DNA of 52,358 nt from contig GG745395.1 of NCBI GenBank assembly GCA_000151295.1, positions 20,148 to 72,505 of the forward strand, given 5' to 3'. Both the position numbers and the translations under genes were made by a program. The notes beneath the pieces are model-generated. The model had not been told where the DNA came from and made no database searches. It worked only from the letters and a program-made list of their open reading frames with translations. The stretch comes from Allomyces macrogynus ATCC 38327. Taxonomy: Eukaryota; Blastocladiomycota; Blastocladiomycetes; Blastocladiales; Blastocladiaceae. Positions 1-11,387 of this stretch are shown here, piece after piece (the first letter of the stretch is position 1; every line of letters starts with the position of its first letter).

Positions 1-42
1 CGCGACACTTCGCGCATGCTATCGGCGGCGAATGGTGAGCGG

Positions 43-1103
43 CTAATCGCGCGGAATGGTCAGAGCGCGGACGTACGCGGTGAACGCCGTGCGGTTGACG
101 AGCAGCGCCACGTTCATGACGAGCATCAGTCCGAACGACATGATCGTTAGCACCGTCAAGGGCACGACGTCATCCTCGACCAGCGCACAGAACCCGGCCG
201 CGTTGGTGCGCGCGTGCATGACCGTCAAGTACTGCACGACGTTGGCGAGGTTGAGCGTCTGTAACAGCGCGTGCAGCGCGACCCGCGTGCGGTCCTTTTT
301 GCGCAGGCGGCAAGTGGCCGAGCGCCAGCGAGACAAACATTTGCGTCTGGTAGAAGAGATTCAGCGCGAAGATGCCAAAGAGGGAAATGGTCGACCGGCA
401 CAGGATCCAGATGTAGCAGCTCGCCGAGGAGTCGGATTCGAGTCGGATCGACGTGAGCAGCCGCAGCGAGATGAAGAGGACGATTATCAGCGCCATACGC
501 GCTAGATATACGAGCGGGTGGAGAGGCGAGGTCAGTGGGATGCGAGCGCCGTGCGGGCCGGACGAACGGGCCGCGGATGCGGTTGTGGCGGTGGTGGGAG
601 CACGTCGTTGTCGTCGTCGTCGGGTGTGCCGAGATTCGAGCCAAACGCACCCATCATGGCTTGCGCGTAGACGCGGCTACAGAGGAACACGAAAAAAATC
701 AGTTTCCATGACGTGATGCGGGACGTGCTTGGGAACACGTACTTCAGCGACACCCACAACAGGTACGAGAACGTGGCGCCGAGCAGGACCGCTAGATCGT
801 GCAACAAAGGCACATCATCAGCATCGAGCACCGTTATCCGCGGATCGGAACCGGTCGGTCGACCCGCCAATCACGATGCCGCGTCATTGCCGCGGGCGCG
901 CCATCGACGGCCATTGACGACAGCACCGCGCGCGCGCGTCGCGTCGCGTTCGTGATCATGATCCAGGCCCCGTTGCTTTGGTTTTCGGTGAGGACAGCGC
1001 GCACCATGGAATAGGTCGGTGATGTCCTGGATTTGGCGCGCCATAATGACGGGGCAACAATCGTCGGTCCCGGGACTGGCGAGGTTGCGGCCGCGGTGGG
1101 CAA
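43..1103 (-). pseudogene. Multi-pass membrane protein (probable 7TM family), 3' part, frameshifted
   Basis: Minus-strand coding segments encode several hydrophobic helices. One exon, about 651-870, carries a helix around FSYLLWVSLKYVF and another around WKLIFFVFLCSRVY. A GT..AG intron (502-650) leads to an exon (about 337-501) with a helix around MALIIVLFISLRLL and a long hydrophobic stretch before FYQTQMFVSLALGHL. The last segment (43 to about 335) has two more helices and ends at a TAG read at 43-45. The last two segments lie in different frames and meet at an A/G homopolymer near 330-337, where one extra base would break the frame. Upstream of about 870 the exon structure is unclear, and coding-like sequence may extend to about 1100. 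Family not recognised; a 7TM receptor-like protein is only an inference from helix count. The frameshift may be a sequencing error rather than true decay. Confidence 0.5.
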
Positions 1104-1954
1104 GGAGAACGGCAGCCGGTGTCACGGCGAGCGGCCGGATGCGTCGGGCGGGATACTTTGTGCGCGTGCGGAAGCGAGGGACGCGTTGCAGTTCGGCCGG
1201 TGCCGTGGCGCTTGCAGGAACCGGGGGGTACGCGACGGATCGCGGTCGAGGAGTCGAAGTAGCAGGAAAAGAACCGTGCGAGGGCGCGGTGTCGCGGAGC
1301 AGAGGGGGCGGAGTGGTGACAGGGGAGAAGCCCGCGCGTCACGGCGTTTGGCGGCTGTAGCAGCAGATTGGGCGGTGCAGCTGCGAGTGCAGCGTGGCGC
1401 CACGACGGTTGGCCAGTGGCGCACCACTACGCGCGTCGGATGCTGTTGCTGCTGCCATCGAGGCTCTGAGTCCTCCAACCGGGACCGAGCCGCGGCCGGT
1501 CCGGTTGTTGTGACCTTGGGAGACAGTGGCGTGGCCAGCAAAGCGAGCAAACGACAGCGTGGGAAACGAGCACGTCGCCACGATGGCCTGCGCTGCTGCG
1601 TGGTTTGGTGCGGGCGGGCCACGGCGCGCGGCGTGAGAACGCGCCAAATCGGCCCAAATGCTGTCACAATTCTTGGCATCGGCGCGCGCCTATGCCTAGC
1701 TTCTTGGGAGATTCCGGATGCAGGCGAGCGGTTCTCGCCTTGACGGTCGTGTTTGCTGTTTGTGGCTGCTTGGCGTCATTGCCCTGGCAGACGGATGCAA
1801 AGGTCGTCTTGACAGATGGCTGCCAGCAAGCAAACGGCGATGCGGAAAGCAGTCGAGTCGCTCCGGCTGCAGCAAGTGCCGGCGCGCATGCTCGCGAGAG
1901 CAGGGCACCAGCGGGAGGGACGTCGTTGGTACTATGCCATCATGATGGTCGCGG
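1104..1954. other. Intergenic or 5' part of the flanking membrane-protein gene; nothing firm
   Basis: This stretch is GC- and CpG-rich like genic DNA. Long open frames exist on both strands but are Arg/Pro/Ala-rich without recognisable motifs, as expected from composition alone. I cannot place a start codon for the downstream minus-strand membrane protein here. Confidence 0.4.
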
Positions 1955-2149
1955 ATGAACAACTTCTGTCCATGCTGTCAGTATGGTGGCTTGCAAATTG
2001 TCACTATTCACATGCATCACCCTCATCTTCCAACGAATCAGCAGAGATACTTGTGGAGCTCACCTGGAGCAGCTTACGCCATTTGGTTGTTGATTTCTGC
2101 GATGTCTGCAGTGAATGGTGACAGGATGCATCAATTCATGTTGTAGTCA

Positions 2150-2503
2150 TCATTTCAAGCATGATCCTGGTGCAGTTGGGCTGTTGAAGCATGGCACGTT
2201 CTGCTGAGAGTTGCCAATGGAAAGAAGCCAGGCTGTGTGCTCTTGCTGGTCAGCAGTGCGCATGTTTTCAGTCAACCACAAAGTCTGGACGTGCTGCCAA
2301 AGAATGGAACGTTTCAAGCATGCAGCAATCATGTCCCCTGCCATCCCCCCACGAATGACAGGCAGAATCTGGCAAAAGTCACAACCAAGAACAATGACCT
2401 TGCTGCCAAATGGAGTGCAATTGCCTTTGATGTCATGCAAAAGATCATTGACTGCCTCCAGTGCAAAGCAGTGCACCCTGCTCACCACAAAACATGAGCA
2501 CAC
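2150..2503 (-). pseudogene. Helitron-type PIF1 helicase fragment
   Basis: The minus-strand frame encodes a PIF1/RecD-like helicase block typical of Helitron Rep-helicase proteins. FGSKVIVLGCDFCQILPVIR corresponds to the Walker B-proximal segment usually read as VLGGDFRQ(T/I)LPVI. It is followed by an ILWQHVQTLWLTENMR-type stretch. Only about 117 codons are open, and neither the Walker A region nor the Rep nuclease is visible in this copy. It closely resembles the second fragment at 26040-26390, including the later LLSIG segment, so both derive from one family. CpG depletion and truncation show it is inactive. Known for the family: rolling-circle transposition; not expected from this relic. 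Confidence 0.75.
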
Positions 2504-2612
2504 TGCACATGGTCAGGGCAAAGAAAGTGTGCTTGCATGCCCTGTTCAATCAGTTCTTGCCCAGACATCAGCCCAGGAGGAAGGAGGTGGTTGCAGCACT
2601 GAAAAACAGGTG

Positions 2613-3095
2613 TCAATTTTCACAGTCCAAGGGATAGGGTGCCACAGGCGGAAAAATCAGCAGGTCACTCCACACAATGTCACAACCTTGCTTGACACTG
2701 TGCAGTTGGAGAGGCTCCCACTGTGGCTGTGGCCCCATCTGCTGCTGAGCAGGATGAACATCATGTGGGCACAACATCTGTGGACCAACCAGCTCAGGTG
2801 TAATTCCAAGGAGCAGCTCAAAATCAGCAAAATTGTTGTCAAAATCAACGTCAACTTGAGGCACAACGTCAACTTGAGGCACAACTTCAACTTGGGGCAC
2901 AATCAAAGCTGCATGCAGTGGAACAGCCATGGGCCCATGGTCCACATCAGCCATGGCGTGAAGCAAGCAGTTGATGGGTGGGGAAGTCAAAGGAGGTGAG
3001 CCAAGTGTCATAGGATATCGAACTTGACAAGCCAACCTGCCCCTGCCAGAGGGCTGGTGAAACTGGTGGGCAGCCCACTCAAACAGTTGGGCCAC
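2613..3095 (-). CDS. Unrecognised 160-aa open frame in the transposon island
   Basis: An uninterrupted minus-strand frame just upstream of the Helitron helicase fragment. It encodes a proline- and valine-rich protein with three tandem copies of a VPQV(E/D)V-type hexapeptide around residues 65-82, produced by an 18-bp DNA repeat. No domain recognised. It could be a degenerate accessory or upstream part of the Helitron polyprotein, or a chance open frame in CpG-poor DNA. Its openness amid otherwise broken sequence is the only support. Confidence 0.25.
   Translation of the reverse strand: MAQLFEWAAHQFHQPSGRGRLACQVRYPMTLGSPPLTSPPINCLLHAMADVDHGPMAVPLHAALIVPQVEVVPQVDVVPQVDVDFDNNFADFELLLGITPELVGPQMLCPHDVHPAQQQMGPQPQWEPLQLHSVKQGCDIVWSDLLIFPPVAPYPLDCEN
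2849..2902 (+). repeat. 18-bp tandem repeat, three copies
   Basis: Three adjacent 18-nt units, the first two identical and the third with two changes. The unit core is CAACTTGAGGCACAA. They lie in frame within the minus-strand open frame, so each unit adds six residues. Confidence 0.85.
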
Positions 3096-3954
3096 TGGTT
3101 TGGCCGTTTCCTCCTTTCACCTAGCGCGATTGTATCTTATATGATATAAGACAAGACCAGCTGAGAAACCAAGCAAGACAGTGCATTGCCATGCATTGTC
3201 CACCAAGTGCCACATTTGACCAGCACAGGCCATGGATATGTCTCAAGCTTAGCCCTGCAGTGATCCGTGTTTGTCCAGCCACACATTGCTGGCATACCAC
3301 ACAGCCAGCCCATGTTGCTGTGCAATTGCACTGGTGCCATTGCCTGCACAGCTTGTACCACCAACCACTACCATTGCCAGTGTTGCTTGCTCAGCACTTT
3401 CTCCCCACTGCCACTCATCCAACCGCCAATCAGCCGATGACTTGCCATGCACTTTCTCCACTGAATCTGCAGGCTGGTGGCCTGATTCTTGGCCATGGCA
3501 TCACTGTCCTTGTTGCCAACAAGGTCAAGGCCAACATTGCTGTGTCTGCAACATGTTTCAAGTATGGTGTCATGAGCAAGGTGTGCATTGTGTTCTGGAC
3601 ATCAGTTGACACATGCCACTCACTTGATGGATTCAAGGGCACCAACATCAACTGCAACCTGGCTGCACCTGCCTCAATTGCACTCCACGTCAAGCCTTGG
3701 TGACGCCCACCCATCTTCTGCCCCAAATGACCAGCGCCCCATTGGCCTGCACATCATCCTCTGGTCGTGTGCCACATGGCTGATTGCCCTGACGGTGTGC
3801 TCCAATTGTGGAGGTGACTGCATCACATGCATGCACAATGACAGCAGCACATGCGGTAATCAGAGTCCATGCAACCAAAATCGAGTAAGCAGTCAATGTT
3901 TCTGATCAGCTGGCGTGGAAAACGTTATTCGCGATTGGGACAGGCACCACTGCA

Positions 3955-4560
3955 GCAATTGTGTTTCTGGTGATTCACTGTGCAAGGGTCAGCCAATCCA
4001 TTTGCTTGTGTGGATCTGATGGAGCAAGGAGAGGAAATGGTCCAGGGATGGCATGTGCAACAGGTGCCCTCCCACCACGATGCACTCCACATACTGCATT
4101 TGCTCACAAAATGTACAGTCACCCCAACTTTCCCCACCTGCTCCACAACCAGCAATGGCCATGGCTTGCTGTCAATTCAGGTCAGGGGACCTCTTCACCT
4201 CCCTGTGCTTGTTGCAGTGCTTGCTTCTCCAATAATGTCACCAAGTTCTATGCGGCCAAGGTTGTGCTTGCCCAGGTGTGCATTGACTGCTCCTTCTCTT
4301 CACCACTGTCAGCCCAGCACAAGCAACTGGTGCAGTCACCATCACCCACCAGAACCTGCTTCTTGATGTGCAGGGCCACATCAAGATTACCAACTTTGGG
4401 TTCACCAAGTACATGTGCAACATGACCTGGATGCTGTGCAGTGCGCCCAATTACTTGGCGCCTGAGATCAGGTGTATGCCAGTTTGTGCCAGCATGATGT
4501 TGGGCAGGAGTGGGACTGGTGGATGGAGATGGAGATGACTGCATGCAAGGAATTGATGGG
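3955..4560 (+). pseudogene. Decayed AGC-type protein kinase (PKA catalytic subunit-like) copy
   Basis: Plus-strand frames contain kinase landmarks in the correct order. NNVTKFYAAKVVLA (about 4229-4270) matches the FYAA-(Q/E)-VLA helix of cAMP-dependent kinase. GHIKITNFGFTKYM (about 4374-4415) matches the GHIK(I/V)TDFGFAK activation-segment start, with DFG changed to NFG. TWMLCSAPNYLAPEI (about 4425-4469) matches TWTLCGTPDYLAPEI, followed by a WDWW echo of VDWWALG. The pieces lie in different frames, and the HRDLKPEN catalytic loop between FYAA and GHIK is missing. CpG is strongly depleted. No introns are evident where these blocks join, so a retrocopy or a captured gene fragment is possible. 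Nonfunctional: no intact catalytic loop and no single frame. Confidence 0.65.
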
Positions 4561-4700
4561 ACGTGACTACTTTTGGGTGGAGAATGATGTGTGGGGTAAA
4601 GTAGACAGCCCACCCAGATCAGCACAATTTCTGTCCCTGTTCAGTGCGATTCTTGTGACCAGTGCTTGCACAGGAGTTGAACAGTGAGCAGATATCAACA

Positions 4701-6262
4701 TGGTGCCAGTGCAATGAGATACTCTGAATCCGCCAGGTACTAATCGCAATGAGCTTGCTCTGGATCCATTGGTCATTAAAAAATGAGCAGTGTCGAGTGA
4801 TGAGGGAGTCACAGATGCGATTGGAGAATGACATATGCAATGGGAGACATCTGACATCTGTGCCTCACAGTTTTGGTCACTTCCTACTTGAGAGCGTTTG
4901 TGCAGTTGAGGTGTGCACCAGTATGACCCTTGTCTCCCACGTCACGATCCACCAATTAAACACCATCTCGACCCTGTTTAGGTTTTTGAGATGGTACCCG
5001 CTGACTCTTTGGAGCACACTCCAAGGCACAGCAGATTCCAGATCTGACTACAACTGCTCCCCACACCAAGAGTGCAGCATAGGGCAGGGAAGGGATACCA
5101 AAGCACACATCATCACTTTAAAAACAGTCACAACGTGGCAGTACGCTTTCGGGGCGGATAAATCCCCCCAACATGTCATCATGGCCGGCCCATCATCACC
5201 CGCCCGTCCAAGTGGAAATACGAGGATCAATGGGCGGTGAGCTGGCAGGCGTTCCTCCCAGGTGCACCAGACCCTTCCATTTTTTGTTGGCTGATTGCCA
5301 TTGGTGCAAGAGAAGCGGCTCAAACACGCAAGTTGGTGCTCTATGTATGCAAGTTCAGCTCATCGTTTGACTATTCGACAATCTCAGGAGCCGTGCAACA
5401 CCATTGATATTGCCTTCAATTGTGCAGCTCTGTTGACATTGCCTTCGACCGCGCAGGACCCGGTGGAAAGGCTTTGACATCTCACGGTGGAGAGAATTTT
5501 ATTCTGGCTGCGTTCGGAGGTGTCGGAAACGGCGTTATGGTCTTGATTCGCTGCGCCGATTGCGCCTTGTCTGCCGTTTCATCACGAGAGCCTGGTGCAC
5601 GCGGAACCGAGGATCGAGGATCGAGGCTCGTCGTCGTGAATTGTGTTATTCGGCGCCGGGATCGAGGATACCAGTCAGCAGGCCGTGATGAACATTCATA
5701 TTCAAATCTGAACGTAGTATCCGAGCGATCCAATGCTGCGACTGAGGATAACGAAAATCTGCTTGCGTGAACGTTGAGCAACCAAAGATTCTTGCGTACC
5801 TTGCAGCAGAACGCGCTCATGTCCAATAGGGCGAATTGTTGCATTCCGCTGGAGAGCCCTGAAAGGAGGCAGGCGCACACGATGAAGGAATCCCACAAAC
5901 GCGGGAAGTGAGACTGAGGCACGTTCGCGGAACCAGTTGAAGAAGTTGCTCGATCACAACGTCGAGCAGAAAGTAATGGATTTGACCCACTAATTTCATT
6001 CACGCAAACGAGAACACAAGGAGTGGGGCGCAGTTCACCGACGACATCGAGCGGGCCATGCAATTCCCGGCCAACCATGAACCGCCGCCCCACCACGGAC
6101 ACGCACGATCAAAAATGACACGCAACAAGGAAAACAACACGCAGCACGTAAAACAACACGCAGCACGCAACACAAAAAGGAACGACAAACGAACGTCTAG
6201 GAAGTAAAGCAACGCAAGCGGCCCACGGTGATCGCTTACATGGGCGACCCGTTGGTCACCGT
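4701..6262. other. Intergenic; no supportable gene
   Basis: The CpG-poor character fades after about 5250 and genic composition returns. A 206-codon minus-strand frame (5482-6102) shows no motif or splice context and I do not call it. Short GAGGATC direct repeats occur near 5609-5630. A 19-bp tandem duplication (6131-6168) lies just downstream of the nucleoside transporter stop codon. Confidence 0.5.
6131..6168 (+). repeat. 19-bp tandem duplication
   Basis: Two head-to-tail copies of a unit beginning AAAACAACACGCAGCACG, differing only at the last base. They lie in the 3' flank of the minus-strand nucleoside transporter. Confidence 0.8.
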
Positions 6263-7973
6263 TTAGATGAAGATACCGGCAATCGACGCCGAGAAGAAGG
6301 TGCACAGCGTGCCGACCAACATGGCCGGGACGGCGAGGCGCGCGACATCAGCGCGGCGCGTCGGGGCCAGGGCACCGAGGATACCAATTTGGATACCGAC
6401 CGACCCGACGTTGGCGAACCCGCACAGCGCGTAGGTGGCGATGGTCGAGGCACGCGTCGAGATTTCGTTGGCCTTCATGAGCGCGCCGAGGTCAGCGTAC
6501 GCCACCATCTCGTTGAGCACGATCTTCTTGCCGAGCAGCTTGCCGATCGTGAAGCACTCGTTGCTGGGCACGCCCATGATCCACGCGAACGGGTAGAAGA
6601 GATACGACAGCACGCGCTCAATGTTGATGGGCGACGCCGGGTTCAGGTAGCTGAAGAACTCGGTGAAGACAATGTCGCACAGCTTGAAGAGCGAGATGAG
6701 CGACAGGAGCGTGGCCATGATGAGCGCGGCGAGGTGGATACCCTGCGAGGCGCCGTTGGCCGCGGCGTGCAGTACGTTGGCCTCCTTCTCCTCGTTCGAC
6801 TCAGGGATCTGGACCTCGCCCTTGGACAGCGACGTCTCGGTCTCGGGCAGGTAGAGCTTGGCGAGCGCGAGCGAGCAAGGGACCGACATGATGCACGACG
6901 ACAGAATTGACGCGCCGTCAGCGCCGTACGCGTAGTAGGCCGAGAGCACGGAGCCCGACACGGTCGCGAAACCCGAGACCATGATCGACACAATCTCGGC
7001 CTCAGTCATGAACTCGAGGAACGGCTTGATGAGCAGCGCCGACTCGCCCTGGCCGACAAACGGCGACGCGGCAGCGACGACCGACTCGGCGCCAGAGGTG
7101 TCCATCACGCGCATCATGATGAACGCGAACTTGGCGACAAGCCATTGCATTCCGCCAAAGTAGTAAACGATCTAGACCAGGAGCGATTTTGAGACTCTGA
7201 TAACGCCATTTCCAACCGAAAAACCAACAAAACTCAAGACAAACACGTACCTGGATAAAGGAGCAGAAGAAAATGATGGCGGGCAGCACGGCGGTAGCGA
7301 AATCAAAGACTTTGTCGAGCTCGGGCGCCAGGAACGAGAGACCGGCGGCCTTGCCGAGACCGAGGAAATCGCCGACGAGCGTCGCCATGTACTGGAAGAC
7401 CGTCTTGCCAATCCACGTCTTGAGAACAATCAGGCCGAGCAGGTACTGGAGCAGAATGCCGACGAGGACGAGGTAGGGGTTGATGTGCTTGCGGTGGCGC
7501 GAGAACAGGACGAGCAGACCGAGAATCACGACCTGGCCAATCAGCGACTGCGCGCGCTGCAGGCGAGTGCCATTGGGCGAGTTGTCGTCGGCGGTCGCAA
7601 TCGAGACAATGGCGATGATGCAAATGATGGCGGCAATCAGGCCGTGGCGCACGAGTGCCGGCAGTTTGTTGAACGCGGCGCCAATCGGGGTCAGGACCAG
7701 CGAGAAGGGCTTGATCAGCGTCGCATTGTCGATGCGCTTGGTCGCGATCTTGAGCACAATGCAGAAGTAGAGGAAGGCCGGGAACGCAATCTTTTCCGGG
7801 TGGTTCGACCACGCGAAGCCGAGCCAGACCGTGAGCAGAATGCAAATCAGAGCGTCGACGCCCTTGCGCAGCATCGAGTCGTTGGCGGCCGGCTCCTCGC
7901 CGGGAACGGCCTTGTCGACGGCCACGTCCGAAGCAGACTTCGGCAAGTCGGGCTTCGAGTCCTCGGCCGACAT
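6263..7973 (-). CDS. Concentrative nucleoside transporter (CNT/SLC28 family)
   Basis: Two exons (7973-7251 and 7171-6263, intron 7172-7250, phase 0) encode 543 aa, about the usual size for eukaryotic CNTs. It is a plasma-membrane cation-coupled nucleoside importer by family. Family marks are GQGESALLIKPFL (the CNT GQ(T/S)E..LLI(R/K)P block), IVLNEMVAYADL (the NEFVAY block) and CGFANVGSVGIQIG near the C-terminus. Each lies in or next to hydrophobic helices. The N-terminal 50 residues are hydrophilic and acidic, followed by helices from about residue 40 on. The start is the ATG giving MSAEDSKPDLPK; upstream in-frame sequence is Arg/Pro-rich and not protein-like. Both exons are fully open. A TATAAAT element lies about 430 nt upstream on the same strand. 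Substrate preference and coupling ion cannot be read from sequence. Confidence 0.93.
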
Positions 7974-9788
7974 GATGAGTGGGGGTACTAGCAACGACGG
8001 TGGTCGAACCATGGTCAGCGCCAATTCGAAAACGAACGGTGAAGGGTTGCTGCCGGTCGCTTCATGATAAGCGATGCAGGGCATCGCAAAGTCGCAGACC
8101 AGCTCAATCGGACCTCGCCCCACATCTGACCACCCCCATCGAGGCGGCGATGCGAGATCGTCAACCACGGGGGAAGAGTCTGGTTGCCCTTGCAGCGTGG
8201 CCGCAACTCGACCGCCCCGACGACACCGTTGGTGCAGCTGTGCAGCAGTGCGAGCGCGACGAGGGCACCGCGGAAGCAGCGAAGGAATCGGAGTGCAACG
8301 TGGACGGCAGCAGCGGATTCGGGCAGGACAGGGCAACGACGTACAATGGGTGTTGTTGGAGATGATGAGAAAGGAGAAGAAGTGGCGACGGCGGGGCCGG
8401 CCGGGGATTTATAGTGAGGTCGGAGCAATGGCGACAAGAACAAGCGGGCGAGCGGGTCCAGTGCGCGCCGAACAAAGGAAAGGTGTTTGGGTTTCGGTTT
8501 GAGCTCGATGCTGTGGCGGCCGGACACGCCGACGGGAAACACGGGCTCGGGTTCGTGTAGGAGGTTGCGGGGACGTGGGTGCGCGCCGTCTTGTTGCTGG
8601 AGTGGGGGGTGCTGCTGAATGTTGTTCCGTGACGAAGGTGGCCGCCATTCTGGGTCATGCGCGGCGCTCCTCAGCACTCTGGGCGGCGGCGGGTCGGCGC
8701 CGGCGGCTGGCGCAAACGAAAATCAAGATATATCATTGCAAACATCAGATCATGATTGGATCTGTTCCGTGTCGTGCAGGCAGCACGGGCGTGGCGCGCC
8801 TCAGACAAGCCCCACCTTGGTTGAGCGGTGTGGAGCGCCAAGCAATCAAACTCGGAGAGATGGCTTGTCGAGAGGCACATTCCGGGCAGGGATGATAATG
8901 CGTTTCGGACACCGGGTGCGTCACGGTAAACATGGGACGTGTGGGGTGGAGGCAAAGCAGGAGGGAAGAGGGAGTGCTGAGAAGCGCAAAATACTGCTGA
9001 AAATATCCGCAAAACGGCGGCAAACCACAGCCGTTTCGAAATCTTTTATCGCCATTCCGCCCCGTTTTGCGCTCTTGGTGTTCTTTCATCTTCTGCGCCA
9101 GACCGAGGGAGAAGGAGGAGTGTGGTCGCCCTTCCGGGTGGAGTCTTGGCCATCGATGCCGGTGCGCGCGATACGGCGCCGGGCAGGCCACATGACATGG
9201 CAAGATACGCTGTAACTGATTGCAGCAAGTCTCGGCGACTCTTTGCGTTGGTGGTTGTGGGTTTGCGTGGATCGCTAGCAGGTCGCGATATTGTCGGTTT
9301 GATCCGGGTTTGAACAAGCGAAAGGTGCCGCGACGCGCGCGCCGGCAAACGAGAAAACTGTGCGGTGATCAAAAAAGTCAGTGGGTTGAGCGATGCCGTT
9401 GATCGCAATCTGGATTTATCTCTGGCAAACCCTAGCACCCTTCATGATCGCCGCCAAGCTGAGTCCAGCATGGCACTTTCCTAAGGAGCGTGAGCGCGTT
9501 CCGTCGCGCGGTCATGTTGGTCGCACCAGAGACAAGTGCGACTGAGCCATGCCGCACAACGATCCGCATCCGCGGTGAGCTCTGTTGATGTGAGCCAGCT
9601 GATTGCCAGCGCTGGCCCTGCGGTGCCGTGAAGTGGCCGCGATGAGAAACAGCAGCGGCGGGAAGCGACAGCGGCGCGTGTGCACGGATCACAGTGGCAA
9701 CAGTTCGTGGAAGCGTAGCCCCCCTGACCGCGGACCATGACGCGCTAGGACGCTGCCGACGGACCGCCATTTGCTCTCGACTGCGACC
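7974..9788. other. Intergenic / 5' region of the nucleoside transporter
   Basis: No supportable gene. Arg/Ser-rich open frames overlap on both strands without motifs. The first few hundred bases are expected to hold the promoter and leader of the minus-strand transporter. On that strand a TATAAAT motif lies at 8413-8407. Confidence 0.45.
8407..8413 (-). promoter_or_regulatory. Candidate TATA element for the nucleoside transporter
   Basis: TATAAAT read on the minus strand in otherwise GC-rich DNA, about 430 nt upstream of the transporter ATG. Position and orientation fit a promoter with a long leader. No transcript evidence is available from sequence alone. Confidence 0.25.
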
Positions 9789-10975
9789 ATGGCTCCCAAG
9801 AGCCCGGTCAAGCTCCTCGCGGGCCTGCTCGGCACCGACAAGGGCCACCGGCTCGCCGATAAGGGTATTGCGCGCGGTGGCGAGTCCATGGACTCGGATT
9901 ACGTGCACGCGTCGACGACGATCGCGTCGCCCGGGTCTTCCGGCAAGGGCAATGACGCAGGCACGGATCCCGGTCGGGTCGTTATCATCTGGCAGCGGGT
10001 CGTCGGGTACAGGCGCGCGCAAATGTACGGCGTCGCCCAAGCTCAAGAAAAAGCCGTCCATCTTTGCACGGTTCGCATCGTCGAAGCACCGCGGGCGCAA
10101 GCCGTCGGTGGGTGGGAGCGCGCCCGCACTCGCAGCCAAGCCGGATGCGTGTGTGTGGTCGATGGGGTTTGTGCCGTGGCTCGATGGTGTCGAATGCTCA
10201 AAGAAACGGGTCATCTTACCAACGTCCGTTCCCCGCCATAGAACAACGGGCCGCACGCCACGTCCGTGCCGGCGCTGACCACGACGGGCAAGGGCCGCCG
10301 CGCCGCGAAGGCTGCGCTGGGTACGTCCAAGTCGACGGTGGGTTCGAGTGAGTCGATGACCAGTGCCACGTCGGGGTCGTCGTCAGGTACGGGTACTCGG
10401 ACCAGTCCGTGCAAGGTGGGGAGTACCGAGGCGCGGCCGCTCGTCGCCGTGGTCTCGGTTGACGGCAAGTTGGCTGTGCTCTCGAACGTGTCACACGCGC
10501 CGAGCCCAAGCCCGGCCGAGCTGGTGCAGGGTACTAGAGACGGCATCGCCGACGAGCTGAGTCGGGCCGCAATCCCCGTCGGCATGGGGAATGGGGAATC
10601 GGTACGCTTTCCAATCATGGAACTATGATGAATGGGGACTCACCGATTCGCTTGATGGCGATGTTTGCAGATTCACGGCGCGGCACGGTGGCCACCTCGT
10701 CCTCGTCGTCGTTGGCGCCCATCGCGATACCACCACCGCCGCCGACCTCCAACTACCTCGAATGGTGTGCCCAAAACAACAAGAAGCGTGCCCACCCGAA
10801 TATCGAGGTCCCCGAGCCGACGGCGCCTGAATTGGCTCTCCTCTACACCCTCGTGCTACAGCACTTCGACCACCACCAGACGCCGCACAGGGCCGTGCGG
10901 CCGCATATTTCGGTGCGTTTACTAACCAGCGCTCCAAGAGAATGGGATGGGGGCTGACCCATTTTTGTTGATTGC
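9789..10975 (+). CDS. Unrecognised Ser-rich protein, 5' part, truncated by assembly gap
   Basis: Coding-like plus-strand segments begin with MAPKSPVKLLAGLLGTDK at 9789. They continue in other frames as a basic stretch (KLKKKPSIFARFASSKHR, about 10038-10091), a Ser/Thr-rich stretch (10266 to about 10500) and a segment with a run of prolines followed by SNYLEWCAQNNKKRAHP (about 10730-10800). Frame changes fit introns or small indels; I could not fix all splice sites. A GT..AG intron may end at the CAG before 10978. The gene would then run into the low-quality stretch and N gap after 11020. No domain recognised. The proline run and basic linker suggest a scaffold or cytoskeletal protein, but this is speculation. 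Confidence 0.4.
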
Positions 10976-11019
10976 AGTCGTTACAGGTCACGCAACTGGC
11001 CATGCCGATTACCCATGCA

Positions 11020-11387
11020 ATGCCCCCCCCCCCCTTTTCTTATTGGTCTTATATTTTTAATTTTTTATTGTCAAAAAGCGGCCTCGTTCGACCCCGTCCC
11101 CTCTTTCCATCTTTTCCTCTCTCATTTCTAACCCGCTCGTCTTTTTTTCTTTTCTCCTCTTCCCTTTTTCTCCCCTATCCCGGTTCGTTTTCTTTTGATT
11201 CCTGAATCGACCCCTAGTTATCTTCCCTCCGTCCCCCTCCTACCCCCTACCCATCTTCGCCCCTTCACCTCCCCTCTACTGGTGCGGCTCTGCAAGTGGG
11301 TTTACGGGGGGGGGTAGTGCGGGGTACACTTCGCTCTCCTACTCTCATATGACGTAGAATAATCATGCACAGCTTTTCATTACGAAA
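11020..11387. other. Low-complexity pyrimidine-rich gap flank, probably poor-quality sequence
   Basis: A C homopolymer (about 11022-11034) is followed by some 250 nt of almost pure T/C tracts with irregular homopolymer runs, then directly by N. This composition occurs nowhere else in the window. It reads like a degraded read end at a scaffold gap rather than genomic sequence. Confidence 0.6.

Larger units (their letters stand above)
1955..4700. repeat. CpG-depleted island of decayed mobile-element and retrocopy sequence
   Basis: Composition changes abruptly from CpG-rich to TG/CA-rich with very few CpG. For example, 3181-3480 has about three CpG, while genic stretches here have several per 60 nt. 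The island carries a broken Helitron-type helicase (2150-2503), an 18-bp tandem repeat (2849-2902) and a broken kinase copy (about 3955-4560). No terminal repeats or target-site duplications are visible to me, so element boundaries are approximate. Confidence 0.6.

Noticed and set aside
5482..6102. 206-codon minus-strand open frame
   Set aside because: No motif, no splice context, unlike the genes nearby; left as intergenic.
9432..10256. 274-codon minus-strand open frame
   Set aside because: Overlaps the more protein-like plus-strand Ser-rich gene; composition suggests a shadow.
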